From NCBI RefSeq assembly GCF_042679085.1, contig NZ_JBHTLQ010000006.1:1-64000 (forward strand): DNA of 64,000 bases, given 5' to 3'. The position numbers and the translations under genes are program-made. Shown here piece by piece: positions 8,297 through 17,223 of this stretch; within the stretch, counting starts at the first letter, position 1; each line of letters opens with the position of its first letter. Source of the stretch: Phenylobacterium conjunctum. Its GTDB lineage: Bacteria > Pseudomonadota > Alphaproteobacteria > Caulobacterales > Caulobacteraceae. The notes under the pieces were generated by a model. That model did not search any database. It was not told the origin of the DNA and saw only the letters and a list, made by a program, of their open reading frames with translations.

Positions 8297-9223
8297 TCAG
8301 CCCGTGCGGTACTCGTCGCTGATGCCGATGCCGTAGCGGGTCTCGATCCACTCCGGGATCTTGGGGTCGATCTTCAGGGCCTGGGCGCGCTTGACCTTGC
8401 TGGCCGCCTTATCGCCCCGCATGGCCAGGATCAGGCCCTGGGCGAACAGCGCCGCGGCGTTGTCCGGCTCCTGGGCCAACAGCTTGCGGAAGCCGGCCTC
8501 GGCCACCGCCTGCTTGCCGATGATCAGGTTGAGGAAGGCGCGGTCCAGGTGGACCTCCGCCAGGGTCGGGTTGAGCTTGAGCGCCTTGTCGCAGTCCCCG
8601 GGCGTGGTCTCGCGCCATCGGCCCCTGGCGCCCGCCGAGCACAGCCAGGCGAAGACGTTCGGATCATTGGGCCGGGCGGCGGCGATGGTCTCATAGGTGT
8701 CCGGCGGCGTCTGGTATTCCCGCTGGGCGGCGTGCCGGTCGGTGAAGGTCCGTCCGGCCTTGGCCCCGCCGCAGAGCCGGGGGACCTCGGTCTCCTCGGT
8801 GTCCGCGGGCCGGCCGTAGCGGCCGCCGGACAGCAGCTTGGTCGACAGGGGCTTGCCGTCGACATCAAAGGCGCCCTGGTCGCCGTCGAAGATTCGGCCC
8901 TTGGCGCAGTCGATACGGATGCGCTGGCTGGTCATGGCGGCTCCGCCGTCAAGGCCGGTCGGCGATGAGGCGACCACCAGGACCACAGCCTCGGTGAGCT
9001 TGCCGGCCGGTGGAACCGAGTCCAGAGCGAGCAGGCGCGTCTGCTTGAAGCTGGTTCTCAGGAGCTCCAGGCGGCCCTTGGGCAATTCCGGCGTCCACCG
9101 GGCGTCGGCCTGGTCCTGGGCGGCGCTGACACTGTCGCGATAGAGCCAGGCCCCGCCGCCGGCGAGCAGCACCACCGCGACGCCCACGCCCGCGAGCAGC
9201 GGCAGGTTCGAAGATTTCGGCAT
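8297..9223 (-). CDS. Membrane-anchored protein with TPR-like C-terminal region
   Basis: A 308-aa protein. Residues 8-28 form a single N-terminal transmembrane or signal-anchor helix, so most of the protein is probably periplasmic. Four Cys residues occur in the middle third. From about residue 200, helices such as CDKALKLNPTLAEVHLDRAFL and FRKLLAQEPDNAAALFAQGLIL resemble two TPR repeats. No enzyme motif is seen and I do not recognise the family. It lies 90 bases downstream of the RND pump gene with the same orientation, but its own SD (GGGGG) is present. Confidence 0.75.
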   Translation of the reverse strand: MPKSSNLPLLAGVGVAVVLLAGGGAWLYRDSVSAAQDQADARWTPELPKGRLELLRTSFKQTRLLALDSVPPAGKLTEAVVLVVASSPTGLDGGAAMTSQRIRIDCAKGRIFDGDQGAFDVDGKPLSTKLLSGGRYGRPADTEETEVPRLCGGAKAGRTFTDRHAAQREYQTPPDTYETIAAARPNDPNVFAWLCSAGARGRWRETTPGDCDKALKLNPTLAEVHLDRAFLNLIIGKQAVAEAGFRKLLAQEPDNAAALFAQGLILAMRGDKAASKVKRAQALKIDPKIPEWIETRYGIGISDEYRTG

Positions 9224-9313
9224 GACACAGTCCCCCCGTCCGCCTTGATAGCGAACCGAAGGTGTGCGCGCCAGATATTCCCGTCAGGGGCGTGTTTGCC
9301 CCTTTACCGCCAG

Positions 9314-12300
9314 CTATTCCGCCGCCTTCGGCAGACCCTGTGTCCCCGCGCGCCGCTTGCGCAGGCCCATCTTCTCGAACAGCCAGGCGAAGCGGCGGGA
9401 GGCGACCTTGGGGGCCGCGAGCAGGACTGGGGTCAGGACCAGGGTCAGCAGGGTGGCGAAGGACAGGCCCCAGACCACGGCGGCCGACAGCTGCACCCAC
9501 CACTCCGAGCCCGGCGCGCGGTACTCCATGTGGAAGTTATGGAAGTTCGGGTGGATCTGGAACATCAGGGGCAGGAGGCCGACGACAGTCACCAGGGTGG
9601 TGAGCATCACCGGCCGGAAGCGCTGGGCGCCGGCGCGGACCGCGGCCTCGTCGGCCTCATAGCCGGCGCGGCGCAGCTGGTAGAAGGTGTCGACCAGCAC
9701 GATGTTGTGGCCCACCACCACCCCGGCCAGGGCGACGATGCCGGTCCCCAGCATGATCACCGAGATGTAGTCGAAGGTCCCCAGCAGGTTCACCTCGACC
9801 CCCAGCAGCACCCCGACCGTGGACAGGACCACCGCCGAGAGGGTCACGAACACCCCGTAGAAGCTGTTGAACTGCCACAAGAGGATGATCATCATCATGA
9901 ACAGGGCCGCCGAGATGGCGGTCATGAAGAAGACCACCGCCTTGCGCCCTTCCTCGTCGGCGCCGGTGAACTTCCAGCGCACAGAGGGGTCGATGGGCGC
10001 CTTCTCCAGCCAGGGCCGGAGCTGGGCGATCTTCTGGTTCGCGGCCACGCCCTCGATTGTGTTGGCCTGGACGACGATCAGGCGCTGGCTGTCGCGGCGG
10101 GCGATGGTGGTCACCTGCTGGGCGGGGACGCGCTTGACGAAGTAGCTGGCCGGCACCGGGCCCATGGCGGTGGGGATCTTCAGGGTCTCGAAGGCCGCGA
10201 CGTTGCGGCCCTCGGGCGTGAAGCGGACGCGGATGTCCAGCTCGTCCTCGGCGTCGTCGGGCCGGAAGCGGCCGACCAGCACGCCGCCGGTGGTGTACTG
10301 GATCGCCTGGCCGACGCTGAGCACATCGACGCCGTAGCGGCCGGCGGCCTCGCGGTCGACGGTCAGGTTCCACTCGATGCCCGGCGAGGTGCGGTTGTCC
10401 TCCAGCTCGATCAGCTGGGGATCCTGGGCGAGCTTGGCCTTGACCATGTCGGCGGTGCGGTTGAGGGCCGCGGGATCGTTGCCGCGCAGCTCGACCTGGA
10501 CGTCCTTGCCGGTGGGCGGGCCGCCCTGGGGCTCGCGGACCTCGACCTGCATGCCCGGCACATCGGCGACGCGCTTGCGCACCTCGTCGGCGATATCCTT
10601 GCCGCGCAGGCCGAGCGCCTTGCGGTCCTCATAGTGGAGGAACTCCACCTGGATGCGGCCGATGGTGTCGTTGGGCGGGGCGTTGGGGCCTCCGCCGGAG
10701 CTGGCTGAGCCCGTGCGCACATAGAGGCTCTCGACGCCCTTGATGCCCATCAGCCGGCGTTCCACCTGGCTGACCAGCACGTCCTGGGCGTCGGGCGACA
10801 TGTTGCCCCGCGCCTTGACGTAGACCGAGACCCATTCGGGATCCTGCTCCAGGAAGAACTCGGTGCGGTGCGGGGTTTTGCCGAACACCACGAAGACGGC
10901 GATGACGATGGCCAGGGTGCCCAGGCTGGTGCGGCCCGGATGCTGCGCCAGGGTGCTGAGGGTGCGGGCGTACCAGCCCATGAAGCCGCTCATCTCGCGC
11001 GGGTCGCCGCGCTCGGACTTCTCGATCTCGGCCAGCAGGTGCTCATCGACGCCGGCCTTGCGGCCCATGATCGAGCCGAGCGCCGGGGTGAAGATCAGAG
11101 CCACGAAGATCGAGGCCCCCAGCACGAAGAACAGGGTCAACGGCAGGAAGCTCATGAACTTCCCGGCGATCGAGTTCCAGAACATGAACGGGATGAAGGC
11201 GCACAGGGTCGTCAGGGTGCCGTTCAGCACCGGCCAGAACATGCGCTTGCCGGCGGCGGCGAAGGCCTCCTCCTTGGGCAGGCCCTCGGCCATCTTCCGG
11301 TCGGCGTACTCCACCACCACGATGCCGCCGTCGACCAGGATGCCGACGGCCAGCACCATGCCGAACATGACCATCTGGTTCAGGGTCACGTGCATGGCGT
11401 TGAGCATCAGGAAGGCCAGCATGAAGCAGGCCGGGATCGCCAGGCCCACCATCAGGCCCTGGCGGATGCCCAGGCTGGCGATAATGATCACCATGACCAG
11501 CAGGGTGGCCGAGATCAGGCCGCCCTCCAGGACGTTGAGGGTGCGGCCGATGAAGTCGCTCTCATCGAAGGTGTAGGAGACGTGGACCGTCTCCGGCCAC
11601 CGCTTCTGCTCGGCCTCTACGGTGGCCCGGACGCGCTTCACCGTGTCGAGGATGTTGGCGCCGGCCCGCTTGGAGACCTCCAGCGAATAGGCCGGCTGGC
11701 CGTTGAAGCGGGTGATGTAGTTTGGCTCCTTGAAGGTGCGCCGCACATCGCCGATGTCGCCGACCGTGATCAGGCGGTCGCCGTTCTTCTTGATCGGCAG
11801 GGCCAGGATGTCCTCGGGCTTGTCGACCACGCCGGGCACCTTGACCGCGAACTTGCCGCCGCCGGAGCGCAGGTCGCCCGCAGGGACCAGCTGGTTATTG
11901 CGGCTGATCACCTGGGCCAGTTCGCCGGTGGTGACGTTGTAGGCCTCCATCCGCACAGGATCGACGGTGACCTCCAGGAACTCTTCGCGGCCGCCGCTGA
12001 GCTCGGCTTCGAGCACGCCGGGGGTGGCCTCCAGGCGGTCCTTCAGGTCGCGGGCGACGCGGACCAGCTCTCGCTCGGGCGCGGCGCCGGACAGGACGAT
12101 CCCGATGACCGGGTCGCCGGAGAAGTTGGCTTCCTGGATGATCGGCTCTTCGGCGTCGGGCGGGAACTTGCCGCGGGCCAGGTCGACCTTGGCGCGGACG
12201 TCGGCCAGCACCTTGTCCTTGTTGAAGTCGGGCTCGAACTCCAGGGTCACCACGGCCATGCTCTGGCGCGCGGCGGCGTTCATCTGCTTGATCCCCTCAA

Positions 12301-12526
12301 GGGACTGCAGCTGGGTCTCCAGCGGCTTGACCAGCAGGCGCTCGGCGTCTTCCGGGCTAACGCCGGGGTAGGGGACCACCACCGAGACGAAGGGGATGGT
12401 GATGTCCGGGTTGGATTCCCGGGGCATGGCCATATAGGCCAGGAAGCCGAAGAAGCTGGCGATCACGGTCACGCCGAGCACGACCTTGCGACGCTTGATG
12501 GCTCCGTCGATCAAGGGACCGATCAT
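9314..12526 (-). CDS. RND efflux permease (AcrB/HAE-type)
   Basis: A 1070-aa inner-membrane proton-driven pump protein with the usual two six-helix bundles and two large periplasmic loops. It expels hydrophobic or toxic compounds with the adaptor encoded upstream and an outer-membrane channel not found here. In helix 4, AVGILVDGGIVVVE has only one of the paired aspartates of AcrB (D then G). In the matching C-terminal helix (ALAGVVVGHNIVLVD) the AcrB lysine position is glycine, so proton relay must differ, as in some RND subgroups. I chose the ATG at 12526 because GGGAGG lies about eight bases upstream; the longer frame to 12553 has no SD. Confidence 0.93.
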   Translation of the reverse strand: MIGPLIDGAIKRRKVVLGVTVIASFFGFLAYMAMPRESNPDITIPFVSVVVPYPGVSPEDAERLLVKPLETQLQSLEGIKQMNAAARQSMAVVTLEFEPDFNKDKVLADVRAKVDLARGKFPPDAEEPIIQEANFSGDPVIGIVLSGAAPERELVRVARDLKDRLEATPGVLEAELSGGREEFLEVTVDPVRMEAYNVTTGELAQVISRNNQLVPAGDLRSGGGKFAVKVPGVVDKPEDILALPIKKNGDRLITVGDIGDVRRTFKEPNYITRFNGQPAYSLEVSKRAGANILDTVKRVRATVEAEQKRWPETVHVSYTFDESDFIGRTLNVLEGGLISATLLVMVIIIASLGIRQGLMVGLAIPACFMLAFLMLNAMHVTLNQMVMFGMVLAVGILVDGGIVVVEYADRKMAEGLPKEEAFAAAGKRMFWPVLNGTLTTLCAFIPFMFWNSIAGKFMSFLPLTLFFVLGASIFVALIFTPALGSIMGRKAGVDEHLLAEIEKSERGDPREMSGFMGWYARTLSTLAQHPGRTSLGTLAIVIAVFVVFGKTPHRTEFFLEQDPEWVSVYVKARGNMSPDAQDVLVSQVERRLMGIKGVESLYVRTGSASSGGGPNAPPNDTIGRIQVEFLHYEDRKALGLRGKDIADEVRKRVADVPGMQVEVREPQGGPPTGKDVQVELRGNDPAALNRTADMVKAKLAQDPQLIELEDNRTSPGIEWNLTVDREAAGRYGVDVLSVGQAIQYTTGGVLVGRFRPDDAEDELDIRVRFTPEGRNVAAFETLKIPTAMGPVPASYFVKRVPAQQVTTIARRDSQRLIVVQANTIEGVAANQKIAQLRPWLEKAPIDPSVRWKFTGADEEGRKAVVFFMTAISAALFMMMIILLWQFNSFYGVFVTLSAVVLSTVGVLLGVEVNLLGTFDYISVIMLGTGIVALAGVVVGHNIVLVDTFYQLRRAGYEADEAAVRAGAQRFRPVMLTTLVTVVGLLPLMFQIHPNFHNFHMEYRAPGSEWWVQLSAAVVWGLSFATLLTLVLTPVLLAAPKVASRRFAWLFEKMGLRKRRAGTQGLPKAAE

Positions 12527-12607
12527 CTCTTCGCCTCCCAGGGCGCGAGGCAAGCCCCGAGCGCCCGTTCAAACTCTTCAGGGACCCGCCTGGGCGGGCC
12601 CGGCGGA

Positions 12608-13678
12608 TCAGCGGCTGGCGCCGATCTGCACCTTCTGGCCCTCGGCCACATAGGACTGGCCGACGGTGATCACCTTCACCGCGCCGGACAGGCCGGACAC
12701 CCAGACGCCCTGGGGCGTCTCCTCGATCACATTGACCGGCGAGAAGGCGACCACGTTGTCGCCCTGCACGTGGCGCACGCCCTGGCGACCGGCGGCGTCG
12801 AGCACCAGGGTCGAGACCGGCACCAGATGGGCGGGGCCCTGGCCGGTCAGGATCCGGACCGTGGCCGAAAGGCCCGAGCGGACCGCCAGCGACGGGTTCG
12901 AGGCCGTGACCTCCACGTGATAGGTGCGGGTCTGGGCGTCGGCCTCGCGGGCGACATAGCGGACCCGGCCGCTCAGCACCTTGCCGTCCAGCAGCTTGGC
13001 GCTGGCCGTGGCGCCGACCCGCAGGCGCGAGGTCTCCAGCTCCGGCAGGTCGCCGACGATCAGGATCGGGTTCAACTCGATCATCGAGCCGCAGGACTGG
13101 CCGGGCGCCAGATAGGCGCCGACCTCGGCGTCGCGCTTGTCGAACACGCCGTCGAACGGCGCGCGGATGTTCATCTGCTCAAGGGCGACCTCGGCCTGGC
13201 GCAGGGTGGCCTGGGCGTTGTCCAGGTTGGCCTGATCCTGCAGGACCTGGGTCTGGGACCGATAGCCCTTGGCGGCGAGGTCGGTGGAGGCCTGGCGGGT
13301 GAGCTGGCGCGAGCGCACGAGGGCGCGGGCCTGGTCGACGGCGGCCTGGCGGGCGTCAACGTTCAGGCGGCACAGCACCTGGCCCTTGCGGACAAAGCTG
13401 CCTTCCACGGCCGGGGTCTGGGCCACCGTGCCGGCGCTCTCGGAGCGAACGACAACAGAGCGCGCCGCTTCGGTGCGGCCGCGGATGGTGACGGTGTAGT
13501 CGTGCAGGGTTTCCTGGGCGACCAGGACCTGGACCGTCGGCAACTGGGAGGCCTTGGCCTGGGCGGCCTTGGCGTCCGCTTTGGGCTTGCCGTCGCCGCT
13601 CAGGCTGCCGATCGTGAAGGCCAGCGCCACCACCACAAGGATGGCGATCACCACGATGTACGAAGACTTCATACGCAT
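12608..13678 (-). CDS. RND efflux periplasmic adaptor (membrane fusion protein)
   Basis: A 356-aa adaptor that links the RND permease to an outer-membrane channel. A single N-terminal hydrophobic helix (YIVVIAILVVVALAFTIGS) anchors it. Around residues 70-190 a barrel-sandwich/lipoyl half (VRSESAGTV), a coiled-coil hairpin and the second lipoyl half (IRAPFDGVFDKRDAEVG) follow the HlyD/AcrA order. It is 81 bases upstream of the permease gene and surely cotranscribed. Confidence 0.93.
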   Translation of the reverse strand: MRMKSSYIVVIAILVVVALAFTIGSLSGDGKPKADAKAAQAKASQLPTVQVLVAQETLHDYTVTIRGRTEAARSVVVRSESAGTVAQTPAVEGSFVRKGQVLCRLNVDARQAAVDQARALVRSRQLTRQASTDLAAKGYRSQTQVLQDQANLDNAQATLRQAEVALEQMNIRAPFDGVFDKRDAEVGAYLAPGQSCGSMIELNPILIVGDLPELETSRLRVGATASAKLLDGKVLSGRVRYVAREADAQTRTYHVEVTASNPSLAVRSGLSATVRILTGQGPAHLVPVSTLVLDAAGRQGVRHVQGDNVVAFSPVNVIEETPQGVWVSGLSGAVKVITVGQSYVAEGQKVQIGASR

Positions 13679-13916
13679 ACGGTCGTGTCCCCAGCGCGAC
13701 TGTCGCTACTCCGCCGGGCGAGACGCCCGAGGGAATCCCCTAAGCCTGATCAGATAGTTGCTTGCGCTTCTGCTGCCACCGTTCGGCGAAAACAAATGAA
13801 ATCGCGGACAGGAAGCGCGAGGCCCGGCTATTGTGCCCTGCAAGCCGCAACCTGACGGCATGGTTTTGCGCGCGCCGCACCTTTGGCGCGTGGGTTTGAA
13901 CGGGAGTGATCCGGCG
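13679..13916. other. Intergenic region with divergent control sequences
   Basis: About 240 bases separate the leftward RND adaptor from the rightward glyoxalase gene. It must carry both promoters. I see no strong -35/-10 pair, no convincing palindrome and no small ORF with a good ribosome site. Confidence 0.4.
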
Positions 13917-14375
13917 ATGAAGTACCTGCACACCATGGTCCGCGTGACCGACCTTGAGGCCTCCCTGGACTTCTACTGCGCCAAGCTGGGCCTGAAGGAG
14001 GTGTCGCGGGTGGACAACCCGGCGGGGCGCTTCACCCTGGTCTTCCTGTGCGCGCCCGGCGACGAGGCGACCGCCAACCAGCCTGGGGCCACGACCCTGG
14101 ACCGGTCCCCGGCGGTGGAGCTGACCTATAACTGGGACCCGGAAGAGTATGGCGGCGGTCGCAACTTCGGCCACCTGGCCTATGCGGTGGACGATATCTA
14201 CGAGACCTGCGCCCGGCTGCAGGCCGGAGGGGTGACCATCAACCGGCCGCCGCGCGACGGGCGCATGGCCTTTGTCCGCTCGCCAGACGGCATCTCGGTG
14301 GAGCTGCTGCAGGTCGGCCCGGCCAAGACGCCGGCGGAGCCCTGGGCCTCCATGCCCAACGTCGGGACCTGGTAG
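13917..14375 (+). CDS. gloA: Lactoylglutathione lyase (glyoxalase I), VOC family
   Basis: A 152-aa enzyme that isomerises the hemithioacetal of methylglyoxal and glutathione to S-lactoylglutathione. The N-terminus MKYLHTMVRVTDLEASLDFY and the segment AVELTYNWDPEEY match GloA. All four metal ligands can be placed: His5, the Glu in AVELTYNW, the His in FGHLAYAVDD and the Glu in GISVELLQ. The ATG at 13917 has GGGAG ten bases upstream; the frame before it lacks family residues. Confidence 0.9.
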   Translation: MKYLHTMVRVTDLEASLDFYCAKLGLKEVSRVDNPAGRFTLVFLCAPGDEATANQPGATTLDRSPAVELTYNWDPEEYGGGRNFGHLAYAVDDIYETCARLQAGGVTINRPPRDGRMAFVRSPDGISVELLQVGPAKTPAEPWASMPNVGTW

Positions 14376-14376
14376 C

Positions 14377-16035
14377 TCAGGCCCCGTAGCCGAGCCGCTC
14401 CACCCAGGGGGTCAGGAGCGGCAGGACCGGCTTCAGCTGGTCCTCATAGCGGCGCCAGGCGCCGACGCCCTCCGAGCTTAGACCGCCGGTCAGCTGGGCG
14501 GTGGAGGGCGTGGCGATGGCGCGAGTGGCCGTGCGGGTGCCGAAATCCGCCATCTCAGCGGTGAACTCCAGGCCGATGGCGTCGCAGATCTTGCGCATCT
14601 CGCCCTCGAAGTCGGCCACCAGGGCCTCGTGCCGGACGGTGTGGATCGACTGGCCCAGCACCGGACGGACCTTGTGGGCGAAGCCCATGACTGCGTCATA
14701 GAAGCGCGCGGCGCCTTCCAGGGTCAGGAACTCGTACATCGGCGCGCTCATGGCGAAGCGGCGGCGGAAGCAGCTCAGCACCACGTCACGGGGGTCGCGC
14801 TCGGCGAACAGGATCACCGCATCCGGGAACAGCCGTGCGATCAGCGGCAGCTTCAGGGTGTTCATCGGGAAGCGGTCGAGGAACACCTTGCCCGCCACCT
14901 CGGCCCCGGCCTGGAGGCACAGGTCGAAATAGGTGTGGCGCAGGTCTTCGAGCTCGCGCTCCGAGGCCTGGGTCAGGCGGTCCAGGGCCGGGCTGGCCAT
15001 GAAGACGCGGGCGGCGGGGGCCAGGGCGTCCTGTTCTTCCAGGGTCGCGACATCCGGATGGCCGGCCAGGGCCACTTCCAGCAGGGTGGTGCCGGAGCGC
15101 GGGAAGCCCAGCAGGAACACGTGACGGCGCGGCTCATTGGCGCGCGGGGCGCGGGCCGGCGTCTTTGTCCAGGTCGGGCCCTGGGCGAACCAGCGGGTCA
15201 TGGCCTGGGTGAAGGCGCGGGCGCCGTCGCCGCCGAACCGCGGGGCGTAAAGCGACTTCAGCGCGGTGTTGCAGGCCTCGTAGGCGGCGAAGGCCTCAGG
15301 CGCGTGACCCTGGGCGTCCAGGGCGTCGCCCAGCGCGCTCTGGGCGTTGGCGACTTCCAGGGGCGTCAGGCGCGGATCGGCCAGCTGGCGACGCATGCGG
15401 GCTTCGGCGGCGGGGGCGTCCTTGGCGGCCAGGTCGGCCTTGGCCAGGGTGAGCTCGGCGTCCGCATAGCCGGGGTGCTGGGCCAGCACCTTTTCCGCCA
15501 ACTCACGGGCGGTGGTGTGGTCGCCCTTCTGGCTGGCGATGGAGGCCAGGCCCGCCAGGGCGATGGGATGGTCCGGCCACAGTTCGAGCGCCCGGCGGTG
15601 GGCGGTCTCAGCCCAGTCCAGGCGGCCGACCATCTGCAGGGCCAGACCGCGGCTGGCGTGCAGGAAGGGCAGGTCCTTGTCGAGGGTGAGCGCGGTGTCG
15701 AAGGCTTCCAGCGCCTCCACCGGGCGTTCCAGCCGCACCAGGATCAGGCCCAGCGCGTTCAGCACGCCCAGGTCGGTCGGGGCGATCTGGCGAGCCCTTG
15801 ACAGGACCTTGAGCGCGTCGCCCAGATTGCCTTCCCGCTCGAGCTTCACCGAGACGATGTTCATCAGATAGGGGTGCTCAAGCCCGCCCTGCAGCAGTTG
15901 GGCGGCCTTCAGCGCGGCGGCTTCCATGTCGCCGGCCTGGGCCAGCTGGGCGACGGACTGGAGGGCGGCGCGGTCGGCGTCCGGGTTGCGCGCGATCGTC
16001 TGGGACGTCTGGGGGGACTTGATCGTGAATTTCAT
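14377..16035 (-). CDS. TPR-repeat protein with C-terminal sulfotransferase domain
   Basis: A 552-aa protein. Residues 20-270 are TPR-like helices (for example ALGLILVRLERPVEALEAF). From about 300 the PAPS-type sulfotransferase domain begins with the 5'-phosphosulfate loop FLLGFPRSGTTLLE and continues with the 3'-phosphate motif FAERDPRDVVLSCFRRRF. It should transfer sulfate from PAPS to an unknown acceptor, perhaps a peptide or glycan; such fusions are common in Caulobacterales. It converges with gloA, one base apart. Confidence 0.88.
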   Translation of the reverse strand: MKFTIKSPQTSQTIARNPDADRAALQSVAQLAQAGDMEAAALKAAQLLQGGLEHPYLMNIVSVKLEREGNLGDALKVLSRARQIAPTDLGVLNALGLILVRLERPVEALEAFDTALTLDKDLPFLHASRGLALQMVGRLDWAETAHRRALELWPDHPIALAGLASIASQKGDHTTARELAEKVLAQHPGYADAELTLAKADLAAKDAPAAEARMRRQLADPRLTPLEVANAQSALGDALDAQGHAPEAFAAYEACNTALKSLYAPRFGGDGARAFTQAMTRWFAQGPTWTKTPARAPRANEPRRHVFLLGFPRSGTTLLEVALAGHPDVATLEEQDALAPAARVFMASPALDRLTQASERELEDLRHTYFDLCLQAGAEVAGKVFLDRFPMNTLKLPLIARLFPDAVILFAERDPRDVVLSCFRRRFAMSAPMYEFLTLEGAARFYDAVMGFAHKVRPVLGQSIHTVRHEALVADFEGEMRKICDAIGLEFTAEMADFGTRTATRAIATPSTAQLTGGLSSEGVGAWRRYEDQLKPVLPLLTPWVERLGYGA

Positions 16036-16160
16036 GTCCCAGCCATACGAAATCCTCAGGCCGCCGCGCCACTAAATCCGTGCGTGAGGCGAGCGCGGGT
16101 TTGCGCTGTCGCCTGAAAATCCGCATTGAGGCGGCGCGTGTTTTCGAAAAGGGGCGGGCA

Positions 16161-16994
16161 ATGAGCGAGAGCCTGGATCAGAGCCTGGTGGACACCTGGC
16201 GCGGCTGGATCGGCCGGGAGGAACGGCGCACCGAGGCGCTGGACGTCGAAGCCTTGCGCCGGTTCGCCGCCGCGGTCGGCGCGGGGCTGGAGGTCGAGGC
16301 TGCGCCGCCGCCCCTGGCCCACTGGGCTTTCTTCCTGCCTGTGGCTGCCGACGACCAGATCGGCGAGGACGGCCACCCCAAGCGCGGTGGATTCCTGCCG
16401 CCGGTGACCCTGCCCAGGCGGATGTTCGCCGCCTCGTCCATGAGCTTCGATGCGCCGCTGGCACTGGGTGCGGAGGCGGAGATGGTCTCGACCATCCTGG
16501 ATGTGAAGCACCGCTCGGGCCGCACCGGCGACCTGGTGTTCGTCGAGGTGGAGCGGGTGATCCGCCAGGCGGGCGCCCAGAAGCTGCGCGAGCAGCAGAC
16601 CATCGTCTATCGCGAGGCCGGCGACCCGACCCCGGCGCCGACCCTCAAGCCCCATGTGCTGGAGCGCGAGGACGAGCTGTGGAGCCCGACGCCGGTCAAC
16701 CTGTTCCGGTTCTCGGCCGTGACCTTCAACAGCCACCGGATCCACTATGACCGGCCCTATGCGCAGGGCGAGGAAGGCTATCCGGACCTGGTGGTGCACG
16801 GCCCCTTCACGGCCGCACGCCTGCATGACCTGGCGACCCGCAGGCTGGGCCGGCCGCTCAAGCGCTTCGCGTTCCGCGCCACCTCGCCGATCTTTGTCGG
16901 CCAGCCGGTGAAGCTGACCGGCGACGTGGCTACGGGCGTCTTCAAGGCCATCCGCTGTGACGGCGCCGAGGCGATGACGGCGGAGGCGGGTTAG
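16161..16994 (+). CDS. MaoC/HTD2-like acyl-CoA hydratase (FAS1-like dehydratase domain)
   Basis: A 277-aa double-hotdog protein. The N-terminal half (TWRGWIGREERRTEALD, then APPPLAHWAFFLP) and C-terminal half (LFRFSAVTFNSHRIHYDRPYA) match the HTD2/itaconyl- or mesaconyl-CoA hydratase type. The conserved active-site pair is the Asn/His in FNSHRIHYD. ATG at 16161 follows GGGGCGG. It faces a CoA-ester lyase gene across an inverted repeat, which supports a role in C5-dicarboxyl-CoA hydration (mesaconyl- or itaconyl-CoA), though the exact substrate is inferred. Confidence 0.85.
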   Translation: MSESLDQSLVDTWRGWIGREERRTEALDVEALRRFAAAVGAGLEVEAAPPPLAHWAFFLPVAADDQIGEDGHPKRGGFLPPVTLPRRMFAASSMSFDAPLALGAEAEMVSTILDVKHRSGRTGDLVFVEVERVIRQAGAQKLREQQTIVYREAGDPTPAPTLKPHVLEREDELWSPTPVNLFRFSAVTFNSHRIHYDRPYAQGEEGYPDLVVHGPFTAARLHDLATRRLGRPLKRFAFRATSPIFVGQPVKLTGDVATGVFKAIRCDGAEAMTAEAG

Positions 16995-17039
16995 GCTCCG
17001 AACTCAATTGGGTTCGGTGGGGGCCGGCTGCATTCGTAT

Positions 17040-17194
17040 CCTTCTCCCCTTGCGGGAGAAGGTGTCAGCGAAGCTGACGGATGAGGGGTCGCGCGAGCCT
17101 GTCCGCCCTATCCCAACGCCGTGCTTGAGAGATTTGAGAGACCCCTCATCCGACCCTGCTCCGCAGGGCCACCTTCTCCCACAAGGGGAGAAGG
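17040..17194. repeat. Long inverted repeat between convergent genes
   Basis: The left arm (17040-17090) begins CCTTCTCCCCTTGCGGGAG and ends GATGAGGGGTC. The right arm (17140-17194) carries GACCCCTCATCCG and CCTTCTCCCACAAGGGGAG in inverted order. Each arm also holds its own short hairpin (CTTCTCCC...GGGAGAAGG). The element resembles dispersed intergenic repeats known in many high-GC proteobacteria. It lies exactly between two convergent genes and may end both transcripts. Confidence 0.8.
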
Positions 17195-17223
17195 ACGCCT
17201 CCCGCGAACAATTGCGTGGGGAC

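Noticed and set aside
9245..10708. 487-codon plus-strand open frame
   Set aside because: His/Asp/Gln-rich mirror of the RND permease gene.
10868..13855. 995-codon plus-strand open frame
   Set aside because: It lies antisense to the RND pump and adaptor genes; its His/Gln/Gly-rich composition is the usual mirror of a GC-rich gene and it shows no domain.
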